Positions 33,494 through 46,061 of a stretch of DNA of 64,000 nucleotides are shown piece after piece; position 1 is the stretch's first letter, and every line of letters begins with the position of its first letter. The notes under the pieces are model-generated. The model was given only the letters and a program-made list of their open reading frames with translations, searched no databases and was not told the origin of the DNA. The DNA comes from Cordia subcordata (Eukaryota > Streptophyta > Magnoliopsida > Boraginales > Cordiaceae): the NCBI GenBank assembly GCA_028554755.1, contig JAPTOF010000014.1, positions 2,356,001-2,420,000 on the forward strand, in the 5' to 3' direction. The translations under genes and the position numbers were made by a program.

Positions 33494-36148
33494 AATCATG
33501 AAAAGGAGATGGATCACTAGAAGACTCGCTAACAAGACTGTAAAGATGATGCGCAACTAAATTTTCTCTACCTTTCTTATCCTGGATCTCAACATCGAAC
33601 TCTTGAAGAAGGAGCAGCCACCTAATCAAATGGGGCTTAGATTTTTCTAAGCTAACAAATACCTCAACGCCGCATGATCAGTGTATGCAATCACCTTAGA
33701 CCCTAGGATGTACGACTTAAACTTGTCAAGGGAGAAGACTACTGCTAAAAGCTCATTTTTCGTGGTGGTATAGTTCTTTTGGGCTTCATCAAGAGTCTTG
33801 CTAGCATAGTACACAACATGGGGCAACTTATCCTTCCTTTGACCTAGAACAGCTCTTATCGCATAATTGGATGCATCAATATTTAGCTTAAATGGGAGAC
33901 TGTAGTTAGGTGGCTGGATAATCGAGGATGTAGACAACAAGGATTTAAGCCTAGTGAAAGCCCTAACACACTCATTGTTAAAGTCAAAAGGGACATCTTG
34001 TGCTAGGAGCCTAGACAAGGGACGTAAAATTTGAATAAAATCCTTAATGAATCTACGGTAGAATCCTGCATGCCCTGGAAAAGATCTAACATCCTTGACA
34101 CACTTAGGGACAGACAACTTTTCAATTAATTCTACCTTAGCCGGGTCAACTTGAATTCCACTAGCTGAGACAATATGACCTAACACTATCCCTTATTGCA
34201 CCATGAAGTGGGATTTCTCCTAACTCAACACTAGATTTTTCTCCACACATCGGTCTAAGACTAAAGAGAGATGACTCAAGCACTCATCAAAACTATCCCC
34301 AAAGACTAAGAAGTCATGAATATCTCTAAATGCTTCTCTATCATGTCACTAAAAATGGCCATCATACATCTCTAAAATGTCACTAAAGCATTACATAGAC
34401 TGAAGGGCATCCTCCTATAGGCAAAAGTGCCATAGAGACAAGTCAAGGTGGTCTTCTCCTGGTCTTCGGGAAACATGGGGTTCTGATTATAACCCGAATA
34501 GCCATCTAGAAAATGATAGTAGCTATGCCCAGCTACTCTATCTAAGATCTGGTCTAGAAAAGACAAAGGGAAATGATCCTTCCTAGTTTTGGAGTTGAGC
34601 TTCCTATAATCAATAAAAACTCTCCAACCCGTGGGAGTGTGTGCAGGGATAAGCTCTCCTCTCTCATTCTCCACAATCGTGATCCCGAACTTCGTAGGGA
34701 TGACTTGAACCGAGCTAACTCACTTACTATCAGAGATTGGATAAATGATGCCTGCATCTAAAAGCTTAATGATCTCTTTCTTAACTACTTCACTCATGTG
34801 TGGGTTTAGCCTCCTTTGCATCTCCCTAGAAGGAATGGCTCCAGCCTTAAGATGAATACGATGCATACAAACCGAAGGGTCAATATCTCTCAAAGCATCA
34901 ATTTTTCACCCTATAGCCTTCCTATGTTTCTTAAGAACCTCTAGGAGACGCTCATCATGCTCATTAGAAAGATCGGAAGCTACAATGATCGGAAGGGTCT
35001 CACTAGGGCCTCGAAATGCATATTTCAAATGATCGGGAAGGGGTTTGAGCTCTAAAGAAGGGCTAGGCTCAACCAAAGGGGACTCAATCTCAATATCATC
35101 AATGATAACATCACTATAGTCAAGATTAAAAGGACTAACCTCAAGTAACTTATATATCAAAGAACTCTCAACAATGAGGTAGAGACTATACATTTCCACT
35201 CTAAGGTGTCTAAATCAAAGCTAGTCAACAATTCCTCAAATTTTCTCAATTCTTTTTCATCGGTCATAGTATTCTCTACAAGGTCCTTGATACATGAATC
35301 AATCGCTTCAACTCTAAAGCACTCTTCTCCATTCTCTCCTTCTATATTAGCCCTAGTCATCGCCTCGGCAACCTTTATGGTATACCTCAAATTCCCAAAT
35401 TTCATCTCTAATAACCCCGACCTACAATGGATAATGGCATCTGTAGTGGTAAGGAAGGGGCGACCTAGAAGAATGGGTGTAGAATGTCTAGAGTCATGTC
35501 CCGAATCCATGTCTAACATTATGAAGTCAACAGGGTACACAAACTTACCTACCTGGACCCTAACATCCTCTATCAAACCCCTAGGTCTACGCTCGGGCCT
35601 AACAGCTAGCGGAAAAGTAACATGTATAGAAGACAACTCACCTGGACCCAGCTGCTGATAGATAGAGTAGGGAATAAGATTCACAATAGATCCTAAATCT
35701 AACAAGGTGTGATCAATCTGGGTTTCACAAATCCTACAAGGAATAGTAAAGACTCCGGGGTCACTCATCTTGGGTGGGAGGCCCGAAGTACAAATACTAC
35801 TCATCTTCTCCGTAAGCCTCACCTTTTTAGGAATGTTCGACGACCTACGTTTCCTTGTACAAAGATCCTTAAAGAACTTAGAATAGGAGGGGATGGAAAG
35901 GATTGCATTTATTAAAGGAAGATTAACCTTAAGGTCCTTAAGATGCTTTAAAACCTTGAGAAACCTAGAATTCTCACTAGGTGTAGGCCTCTCTAAGGCG
36001 GATAGAAAGGGAACTCTAGGCTCAACACCTCTAGACACGTGGGAATCATCAATGGCTTCTTTCCCTCCCAATGTGGGCAGGAAGTACGACTCTCTCCATG
36101 GTCTCTATTGGGCTCATCTCTCTCAACAGGACCCTCTCTAGAATTTCC
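33494..36148 (-). pseudogene. Protease, reverse transcriptase and RNase H of element B
   Basis: Reverse-strand continuation of the integrase at 21180-22507, broken by element A. Reading 36071 to 35157 gives the protease with catalytic Asp codon at 35697-35699 (L-L-D-L-G-S-I). RT fragments lie at 34674-34372 and 34186-33647, followed by RNase H (INIDASNYAIRAVLGQ). The RT active site is destroyed: where A and F read F-M-D-D, B has a short deletion at about 34304-34322 that removes the Asp pair and adds a stop. Further frameshifts are near 35160, 34740 and 34370. Confidence 0.88.
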
Positions 36149-37913
36149 CTTAACAAGGCTACTATATGGTACTCTAGATTCAGAAGGACCACTAGGTGCA
36201 GGCACTGCAAAGTCAACTCCTACCCTATTATCCACTACCTTACTGCTCCTAAGAGTGGTGACGGCCTTAGCTTGGGCCTAAGGGGGATAAGTGGTATCGG
36301 TAGAGGAACAGGACTGGACTCTAGGGTTTACCTCCGGTTGAGAAGGCAATTTCTTGGGGTCTCTAGTGCTTAACTGTGTAGCAATTTGTCCTAACTGTGC
36401 CTTAAACCTAGCCATCTGCTGCCTATAGCTAGCCATCTCTTGCCTATTATCAACTAACTCCTACTGTTGACTAGCTAATGCCTGCTGTTGATTCTGAATA
36501 AACTGCATTAACTTTATCATATCATTACTAGGAGTCTGGCTACTAGAGGGAGCAGGTAAAGCCTGAGGTTGAGAAGCACTAGTGAGACAGGGCTGATTAA
36601 CATGATAGAAATCTGGGGGATATTGAGGACGGGGTCGTTGCTGAGGTGGAACCTGAGGATGTGAACTAGACTCATGCTGGCCTTGTTTCCAAGAAAATTT
36701 TGGGTTATCCCTCCAACCCGAATTGTATGTGTTCGAGTATGGATTATACTCACGAGAATAACCTTGTGTGGCACACACTTGCTCTTTCATGAATTCAGGA
36801 AATTGAGATGCCAAAGGGCCAGCTATGGTCTCATGAGATGACTCAGAACACAATGCACAAACTTCAATAATTAACAGAGATGAGGAAGAACCTATAGAAC
36901 TAGTCTTATGACCTTGGGATGAAAAGATAAAGAAATGAATTGATCTAGCTTATTTGTCAAAGCCTCAACCTTAGTGGGTGAATCTAAAGAAATTCCAACC
37001 TCACTAACACTTCTCTTGTTACCTTCCTGACTAGACCTTTCCATGGCAAAATTTTAAAAAGAATTTTCAACCATCATTTCTATTTTCTCCCATGCCTCAG
37101 TCAGTCTCAAAAGATAGAAGCCATCACTGGAGGCGGCATTGACCATCATCCTATTTTGTTCATTTAAACCTTGAAAGAGGTATTGCATTAAGTTATGATT
37201 GCCATACCCATAGTGTGGACATTGTCTAAGAAGATCCTTGAACCTCTCCCAAGCCTCATGAAAGGATTCTAGGTCATGTTGGGAGAAAGTCATAATAGCG
37301 GCCCTAAGGTCAGATGTCTTGGCCATGGGATAAAATTTTTGAAAGAATTTAGATTGAATCTCAGCTCATGTAGTAATACAAATGTTAGCTAACGAATGCA
37401 ACCAAGCCCTAGCCTTGTCCTTAAGAGAGAAAGGAAACAATCTTAGACATATGACCTCTTGGCAGACATTGGGGACATGGAGAGTGGAACTCATCTCAAC
37501 AAAATTAGTGATATGATCTAGAGGACTCTTATTACTTCTCCCGTAGAAGGAGGGAAGCATAGCCAACATATTAGGCTTAATATTGAAGTTCGTTTCCCCC
37601 AACCCAGAATTTGAATAGCCAACTTAGGCTCAAAGGCTTCAGGGAGAAAGAATTGCCTAAGAGTGGGTTCCTCATCTATAGATGGGTTCGGTCTACGGGG
37701 CTCTCGTCTAAAATGATCTTGGGCTTGATGCCTATGGTGATCATGAGGTAGAATGGGATTCATTGAGGGATTAGGAGGATTAGGAGGATGATTGGGATTG
37801 GCCATCTCCTCAAGAATATCTCCTAAATTCCTAAAATGTCTAACAATTCTATCGGGTTTGGGATTAAGAGAAACTAGGGGATTTCTAAGGGATCTCCTAC
37901 CAAGCATGCACAA
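36149..37913 (-). pseudogene. Gag of element B
   Basis: Starts at the reverse-strand ATG at 37911-37913 (Met-Cys-Met-Leu-Gly-Arg-Arg...), giving a longer N-terminus than ATG 24662 in A. Frameshifts fall near 37600, 37340 and 36860, with stops in the Gln-rich tail. The zinc knuckle near 36812-36855 reads C-x2-C-x4-H-x4-G: the last Cys is replaced by Gly. The Gln/Pro-rich region and 'NPYSNTYN' block match A and F closely. Confidence 0.85.
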
Positions 37914-38163
37914 ACTATCCTAACTCCGGCCACTTCAACCCCCGAAAACTTCAATAATCCTAAAACTACAGCAAATAGACCACAATCCTAGAAAGTCTAC
38001 TAAAAATAAAGACAAAAGCTGAAATAGATAAACAAGGATCAAAGCATGGCAATATAAACAATAAACAAGATGAGCAAAAACTAAACAAACTATAAAGGAA
38101 AAGCAAGAAAATAAGAAAAGCAACTACCAAAACACACAAACAAAGAATGCAAACCACCTTGCC
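37914..38163 (-). other. Leader of element B
   Basis: Short sequence between primer site and gag on the reverse strand, similar to the T-rich leaders of A and F. No separate gene. Confidence 0.6.
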
Positions 38164-38181
38164 TCCTCGGCAACGGCACCA
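38164..38181 (-). other. Primer binding site of element B (tRNA-Asp type)
   Basis: Reverse-strand TGGTGCCGTTGCCGAGGA, two changes from the Asp-tRNA complement, six bases inside the 5' LTR end at 38188. Confidence 0.8.
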
Positions 38182-38187
38182 AGATCT

Positions 38188-40133
38188 CGACGCGTCTTCT
38201 TGAGTACAAGCTCTAAAGACTTACAAGCACACGGATTGATGCAATATAGTGTGTGCGAGAACGGGTGTTGAACCACAGGGAGGCTTTGTTGTGGGATGAA
38301 TTCTACGTGTGTGTCCTAAAGAATGCTAAAAAGCAAACTTAAACTAACTATTTTTGATTTTTTTGGATGGTCGGGAGCTCTAACTAAAGAAAATAAAACT
38401 ACACTATAGGAATGGGAAATATAGAGACAAGCTATCTAGAGAGAACTAACAAATGGAAAGGATTAGGGTGACATCTACTTATTAATGGGTGATTTTAGAT
38501 TGCAATACAATGGGATTACATGGAATGGCTTACTCATCAATTACTCTTTTACTAGGTTGCTAAGTTAATGTCCTAATTTCTCCCTAGGACTCGATGTGGG
38601 TCCGTCCCTAGGTGACGCCTCCTAGAGCTACGGCGTGGTCTTTATGACCTAGGGCTGTAAGAGTGACAAACTAGCTTTTTAGGTGACCTAGAACAAACCT
38701 ACCCTAGTACCTGAATCATTGGCTGGATTTAATGCCAAGACCTAGTGTCATTAGAGTTGACTAAATATACCCGAAAACCTATTGGCTAGATTTAAAGCCA
38801 AAGGAGACTCGATTTGGACTAGCCTTTAATATGCATCGTCATTCTAGGGTCACAATAGTGGGATTTGACCTATTAACGCATTCATACATGTCTAAGCCAA
38901 GGTGTTAGCGAATAAAGGGACCTATTCGACTATCAAACATTGTCATGCTTGGATTACACCATTAAAAGCGCTTTTCAACCAACATGTATGCAATATTGAT
39001 GTCATATTTACTGCTAGGCATGTAAACATACGCATGGACATGAATATAAGCAATACCCATTTCATAAGATCCATACATAAACACATAAATATGATTATAG
39101 AATAGATTAGAGGTGTTTAGTAGCATATAGACTTCAATTTATACATGTGCAATTCTCATAGGTATATTATCAAACACCTAGACATGTATTGAACAATAGC
39201 CATTGTATTAAGAAAAGCATAGCATATGTATATACCTTAAGCCATTGAATCCCATAATATAGAAGCATAGAATCAACCTATTACACAAGTGTCATCACCC
39301 TAAATAAATCTACTCAAACATAATATAATAGAGGATGAAAGAGAGAATAGAAAACTCTCCTTCCATCCTAGCAATTCTTGTACAAAATCCTTGAGTAGCC
39401 TTTGTTCTAAGTGTTTGAATCCTCTAAATGAGCCTAAAACTAGGTGAAAAATGTATGAGTGTGTGTGTTGGAGGTTGGTGAAAGAGGAATTAGGGTTTGG
39501 GAGATGGGTGTGAAAGAATATGACTTAATTAATTACAAAATGACCAAAAATGGGCTTATATGGCTAATTTCTGTGACTTCCAGAACACTCTACCGGAGCA
39601 CCGGTACCAAAAGGGTCTCTATTCCGGTAGTAGAAGCTTGCTTTTTATTTTTGACGGAAAAGTTAACCCGTGCATCGGTACCAAAGGCCCTCTATTTCGG
39701 TAGTAGAAACTTGATTTCTATTTTTGGTGAAATAGTAAGCTCGTACACTGGTACTTTGAAGCCAGTGTTCTGGTAGTGTCTCTTTGCTCTCTTTTGGCTT
39801 CATTTTAGCTCCGTTTTGCTTTCAATTGTCTTGACCTTTGTCCAGAAGCCTCTAAACTTGATTTTCTTCCACTTTTCATCTTCAATTATGCTTCCAATCC
39901 TTGCTCAAACCATCTCCATCTTCGTTGATCTTCAAACAATCCTCAATCTCACCTATAACCTCCAAAACAAGCCATTAATGTAGCATTTACCCTTTGAACT
40001 CAACTATGTACAGTTGTATACACTTAAGCCTATACCTAGCACAAGTACTACATTAACGCAACTATTAAGCTCAATACACCTCCAAAATATAGACAAATAA
40101 CAATTTAAACACACACATAAACACGATACATCA
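38188..40133 (-). repeat. 5' LTR of element B
   Basis: Sister of 17851-19792, with the first base of its terminal TG (as read on + strand) changed to C. Reverse-strand TATATAAG near 39556-39563, with CCGGTACC-type words at 39595-39770. Confidence 0.85.
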
Positions 40134-40651
40134 CTAACAAAGTAAGATCTCAGAATCAAAGTATCAAACCCTAACTTCGTTAGTTTATCCATATATACTC
40201 AAGATTAAGAGCAATGGTCATTTAGTAGTAGTGAGTATCTTGTTTTCTTTCTTTGATAGTATGTCTCTAGAAAACATACTCACAATGGTCTGTCCAATGC
40301 GTAATACATACACACACAAACATTAGAGAGACAAGTCTGGAAAGTCTTCCAATGACCTAGGTAGATCACCCTTAATGAGGAGACTTGCTCGCTAGAGTAC
40401 CCAACACTACCATTTGGGTATCGACTCAATTGATGACATGACTAAATCTAGACTTAGATCTACTGTGCATCAAGCCTCACTATACTGCTAAGTCATTAGT
40501 TCAAGTCAAGGGACATTTACACATGCATTAATAAAACATACCAAATATAATATCCAAAATACTCATAATGCCATTCAATAAAACAATTATACATTGTTTC
40601 ATATTCAAAATGTCATATACAAGTGAGCTTTAGGGCATACTAATCCTAATA
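40134..40651 (-). repeat. Probable 3' LTR of copia element C, proximal part
   Basis: On the reverse strand the LTR would start TATTAGG (a worn TGTTAGG) at about 40651, just after the purine-rich GTGGAAGAT tract that ends copia internal regions. It is cut at 40134 by element B and continues at 17850. Confidence 0.55.
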
Positions 40652-41088
40652 ATCTTCCACTTGTATTAAAGAACACTTTTGCACAACCTCATACCTATGA
40701 ACTCTAAATGTGTGGCAAACACTTTCTCTGGAAGAGTCTTAGTAAATGGGTTCACCAGGTTTTCTACTGAAGCAATCCTTTTCAACTACTATATCTTTTC
40801 TTTGGAAAATTCACGAATCAAATGATATTTTCGTTCAACGGGTTTACCCTTTTTGTGATTTCTAGGATCTTTGCACTATGAGCAGCGGCATTGTTATCAC
40901 AATACAACGTTATCGATTTCTGAGGTATTGGCACAACTTCTAGGTCTATAAGGAATTTTCTTAGCCACACTGCCTCTTTCTCAGCCTTAAACACTGCTAC
41001 ATATTCAGCCTCCATGGTAGAATCAGCAATGCAATTTTGCTTCACACTTCTCCATGAGATAGCTCCTCTTGACAAAGCAAAAACATAT
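40652..41088 (-). pseudogene. Copia RNase H end, element C
   Basis: Reverse-strand frame with copia RNase H motifs: G-A-I-S-W-R-S-V-K-Q, ADSTMEAEY, L-Y-C-D-N-N-A-A. After a frameshift near 40835 it continues with remnants of the NPFTKTLP end block in other frames. The N-terminal side is cut at 41088/41089 by the LTR of element D. Its wording (TEAEY/DNNAA) differs from the Sirevirus at 3-1151, so it is a separate copia lineage. Confidence 0.75.
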
Positions 41089-43034
41089 TGATCACTATCT
41101 CGCGGCATAAGCCTAAATAGCCCGTAAGTGCACGGGTTACGTGTAGCATAGTATGCGAGTGCGGGGTTGAATCCATGGGAAGGCCTAATGTCTAAGGTGT
41201 CCTAAGTTATGTGCATCCTAAGAAGCTGTGTGTTGGGTTCCTATCTACCATATTTTTGGGTTTTTGGTTCGAGGGGAGCTCGAGAAAGAAAAATCTAAGC
41301 TAAAACGAGAAAATAAAAGGTGTGTGTGTGTATGTGTGTGACGGGGGAATAAAGCAATCTAAGGGAGTCAAACATCAGAAATGGGAGACTAGGGTGATTA
41401 TGTCTTGTATATGGGTGATTACTACGTCTTTCTAGGGTTACTTGATGGATTATACTAAGTGCTTTAATCTAAACCTATAATTAGCCTCATAATTGGTACC
41501 TTAAGCCTCAGTGCAGGTCCGTCCCTAAGTGGCGATACCTAGCAGTATGGCGTGGTCTTTATGACTTAGGAATTAGGGCTAGCCAATAAGGTTTTAGGTG
41601 AGTATAGATCGATCTAACCCCAGCACTTAATCCACTAATTAGTTCCCCAATCTGATCCTAGGACTCGATGCGAGTCTGTCCCTAAGCTTCGCCTCACTTA
41701 GAGCTACGGCGTGGTCCTTATGAACCTAAGGCATTAGGGTGGACTAATTGGCCTTCCTAAGTGAACTAAAGTCAACTAAACCTATCTGGACTCCTATTGG
41801 CTGAATTTAAAGCCAAAAGGGACTCAACCTAGGCTAATTTCTAGTTATGCACCATCGATTGCATCACAATAGTAGAAATTGACATTAAAGCGCAAAGAAA
41901 ACACATCTTGGGCATGGTATTTAAGAACAACCAAGAATATTCTACTACTAAACACATAGACATGTTTAGATTACACCAATTTAAGCAATGGCACCTGACA
42001 TGTATGCAATAGAAGCTATTTATGCTATTTGATATGTAAACACACATGTAGATATGTATATAAGCATACCCACTTCATGAAATCACCACACAAACACATA
42101 AACATGCTAGCGTAATGATTTAGAAATGGTTAATAGAAAAATAGACTTCAATATACATATGCCACATCATTAAGGCATTTCAACAAACATATAGACCTGT
42201 ATGTAAAATAGCCTTTGAAACCCTAAGCATAAAGCATATAATACATAAATCCATCAAGTACCCATTACATAAGAGTAATAATCAATCCATATATACAAGA
42301 GTAATCGCCCTACATAGCGCTAATCATGCATATTTAAATTTGGGACAAAAGAGAAATACCTTTTTATCCAAATCCATGCTTTACAATCCATGAACTATGC
42401 CCAAATCCTTGTGTTTGATCCTATTAAATGCTTGATTCCAAAGTTCTTTTATGTATGGAAGAGTGTGTGAGAGGTGGGAGATGAGAGGATTAGGGTTTTG
42501 GGAGATGGGCATGAAAGAATGACTTTTTGTTACATAAAATGGCTAAAAGCGGGCTTATATAGCTAATTTCTGTGACTACTGGAACACTTAATCGGAGCAC
42601 CGGTACCAAGAGGCCTCTATTCCAGTAGTAGAAGCTTGGTCTCTATTTTTGGTGAAATAGTGAGCCAGTGCACTGGTACTATGGTAGTGCCTATTTGCTT
42701 TCTTTTCGCTTCGTTTTGCTTCCGGTTACTTTGGCCTTTGTCTGGAAGCTTCTCAACATGATTTTCTTCCATGTTTCATCTTCAAAATCTTCTTCAATAG
42801 TTGCCCAAGCCGTCTCCATCTTTGTTAAGCTCAAGACATTCCTCAAACTCACCTAAAACACAAGATAAGTGTACTTTAGTGTAGCATTTATTCTTTAAGC
42901 TGAACTATAGACACCTAAAGGTTAATATGCTCAAGTATAATATAAATGCTATACTAATACATCTTATAGAGCACAAAACACCTCAAAATAGATATAGAAA
43001 TACGATGTAAAATCACACATGAACCAACACATCA
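41089..43034 (-). repeat. 3' LTR of gypsy element D
   Basis: Bounded by TGATCAC... and ...ACATCA on the + strand, 1946 bases, aligned by eye with the LTRs of B. Reverse-strand TATA (TATATAAG) near 42554-42561; CCGGTACC words at 42590-42680. The conserved R-region block appears twice (about 41505-41600 and 41665-41760), unlike other LTRs here that have one. Confidence 0.82.
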
Positions 43035-43912
43035 ACACCCCCAAGCCTTCTCTTTCATTGTCCCTAAGCAAGCCCAAATCTAAGTTTACCTCTAAAGTCG
43101 ATGCAAAGGGTTGCATAAGGAATTGACTCGTTATCATGGATAGCCTAAGAAGCATGAAAGGGGCATTCCTATTGTAGAGAGATCATCAAGTCTCTTTAGA
43201 TCCTCCCTTTACTCATAAAGGGCCTCGAACCTCGTGGGAAGTTCCCAAGTAGCCAAACCACCACAAGCCTAGGATTCTAAGGCACGTACTCAGGATGTTG
43301 AGATTTTGTGCCCCCTCAACTAACATGGCCTCCCCAATATACAAAAAGTCTCAAAGATAAGAAGAAAGAGAATATACATACACAATGGCTTATAAAAAGC
43401 CTTATTTACATATCTACTTGAAAGATAGCTTGTGCTAAGTTGACATTGTATCACTTATGCACTTATTCATGAAACTTTTTGGTGCCTTTGGATTTTTCTC
43501 TTTTTCAAATTTTTTTGGATATTTTTTCACCTTTTTGCCTTTTTCAATTTTTTTTGGATTTTTCATGCTTTGCATTGTATTTACATAAAAATAAAAGAAA
43601 GGCTTTGGAACATAAAAAAGAACCAATCAAGGAAGAGGTACTCACATGAACAACCTTTCTTCTTCACTTTTTCCTACCAAGCTATGGGGTGGCTATAAGG
43701 GATATTCTTAAATGTCTTCACTCTCCACAACTTTCGAGGGCATCCCTTCTGAGATCCAGTTCTCCCTTTACTCTATTCATTCCCCACAATGCAACTTATA
43801 TTTACTAATCAATTGAGTTAATCACAAAAGCTAACCCAATGATCAACCAAGAAATAAACAACTCTATATGCATAAAAATCGAAAAATTTTCACTATTTTA
43901 AAGCACATATTG
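43035..43912 (-). other. 3' untranslated region of element D, first part
   Basis: Begins with the purine-tract complement ACACCCCC next to the LTR and matches the 3' UTR of B along its length. It is cut by element F and continues at 55041. No coding frame found. Confidence 0.8.
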
Positions 43913-43917
43913 TAATC

Positions 43918-45793
43918 TGATGTGTTGTGTTTTTGTGTGTGTTTGCATTGTCATTTACCTATATTTTAGAGGTGTTGAGTGCTTATAATGATACATTAGT
44001 GTAGTGCTTTTGATAAGAATATGCTTATGCGTAAACAAATGTACATATCGAGTTTAAAAAACAAATTGCTACACTAATTGCTTGTTTTCAATGATTTAGG
44101 TGAACTTTGTGTTAAGATTGAGATTGGACGATGAAAGTTGATAAAGATGGGAAATGCACTGGTCTAAGAGAGAAGACTAGAGGCCGAAAAGACAAAGAAT
44201 GGAGGAAGAAATTCAGCCGAATGACCAAGGAAAAAGAGCCGGTCGACTGGCCACTCCAGAGAGGTGCCAAAAATAGCTGGACGACCACCCCTCCAGAGCT
44301 GGTCGACCGGCCAGTCCAAAGAGCATCATTAAAAAAATGGTCGAGCTAGGTTCAGAAGCCGGTCGACCTAGACGGTCGACCGGTAATATGCTGAGAACAT
44401 ATAAATAAGGTCCGATTCTGCAGAAAAAGGAGGACTTTTTGGGAGATTAACACATACTTCACACCTAAAATTCTCACACACTTAACCCTAGATCTCACCC
44501 ACTTCACACACACTTTTCACACATTTCTCACTAAGAACCAAGCTTGATTTGGAGGGTTCAAACATTTGGAATCAAGTTTGCTCAAAAGCTTTGTACAAGA
44601 TTAGCTAGGATGAAAGGGAAGCTTCATTATCTCTCTTTCATTCTATTTCCTATTATGATTGAGTAGACTTGTGTAAGGTGATTTAATTGATGTAATGGGT
44701 TAACTATATACTCTTATGATATGGGATATGATGGCTGAATATATATGCATGTTTTGAATTTTCTTGTTCAAATGGGTATTTTCTCATTCATGTCTAAGTT
44801 TTTGATAAAATGCCTAGATGAGTAAGATGTGTATAAATTGAAGTTTGTTTGTTACTAAACACATCGAATCCATGTTATAATCATGTCTATGTGTTTATAT
44901 ATGGATGCTATGAAGTGGGTAATTCTTTTATTCATGTCTATATGTATATTTGCATGCCTAGTAATGAGCATAACTTCAATAACGCATACGTGTTGGTTGT
45001 TAATTATTTCCAATGGTGTGAACTGAACATGACGATATTTGGTAGTTGAATAGGTTCCATTAGTCATGAGCACCTTGGCCTTGAATATGTATGAACGCAC
45101 TAGCAAGTCAAATCCTGCTGTAGTGACCTTAGAATGACGAAGTGTAATTTTGGGCTAGTCTAGACCGAGTCTCCTTTGGCTTTAAATCCAGCCAATAGGT
45201 TTCCAGATAGGTTTAGTTGACCTTAGCAACACTAGGTCTTGGCTTTAAATCCAGCCAAAGGTTTAGGTACAAAGTTAGGTTCATTCTAAGTCACCTAGGA
45301 AGTTAATTAGTTACTCTTGAGGCCCTAGGTCATAAGAACCACGCCGTAGCTCTAGGACACGCCGCCTAGGGACGGACCCGCTCCGAGTCCTAGGGGGAAA
45401 TTAGAACACTAACTAGCAGCCTAGTTAAGAGCACTCATGATAGTTAGCCATCATCCCTTAATCCCATAGCATTTGAGTATAGAATTACCCATTCATAAGT
45501 CGAAATCACCCTAACCCCTTCTCAATTGTTAGTTCCCTCTTGACCAACTTGTGTTTCCATTTTTCATATTAGTTTAGTTTTATTTCCTTTACCTAGAGCT
45601 CCCGATAATCCAAAACCCCAAAAATATGTCTAGTTTAGATCTTTCTTTTTGGCACTTTTTAGAACACCAAGCATAGAATTCACCCACATTTTTTACGCCT
45701 CCTTGTGGTTCGACACCCGCACTTGTACACACTATATTGCACGATCCGTACGCTTGTAGGTCTTTTAAAGCTTGCACTCTAAGACGTACACCA
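43918..45793 (+). repeat. 5' LTR of element F
   Basis: GGTCGACC copies include 44361-44368 and 44374-44381, with TATAAATA at 44400-44407. Twin hairpins lie at 45176-45195 and 45239-45258, with the conserved block at 45320-45390. It ends TACACCA at 45793. Confidence 0.95.
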
Positions 45794-45799
45794 AGTTCT

Positions 45800-45817
45800 T
45801 GGCGTCGTTACCGGGGA
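45800..45817 (+). other. Primer binding site of element F (tRNA-Asp type)
   Basis: TGGCGTCGTTACCGGGGA, two C-to-T type changes from the Asp-tRNA complement, six bases after the LTR end. Confidence 0.85.
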
Positions 45818-46061
45818 GGCATGATGATTTGCATTTTTTGTTTGTGTGCTTTGGTAGTTGCTTTTCTTACTTTCTTGCTCTTTCTTTATAGTTTATTTAG
45901 TTTTTGCTTATCTTGTTTATTGTTTATATTATCTTGCTTTGATCCTTGCTTATCTATTTCAACTTTTGTCTTTATTTTTAGTACTAGGATTGTGGTTTAT
46001 TGGTTGTAGTTTTAGGAATATTGAAGTTTTCGGGGGTTGAAGTGGCCGGAGTTAGGATAGA

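Larger units (their letters stand above)
17851..40133 (-). mobile_element. Ty3/gypsy Athila-like element B, reverse strand, split by element A
   Basis: Two similar LTRs (17851-19792 and 38188-40133) enclose a reverse-strand gag-pol. The flanks are CTAAT (17846-17850) and CTAAC (40134-40138), a target duplication with one transition. Removing element A and one GAATG copy joins the RNase H/integrase linker exactly. The host of B is copia remnant C. Confidence 0.88.
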
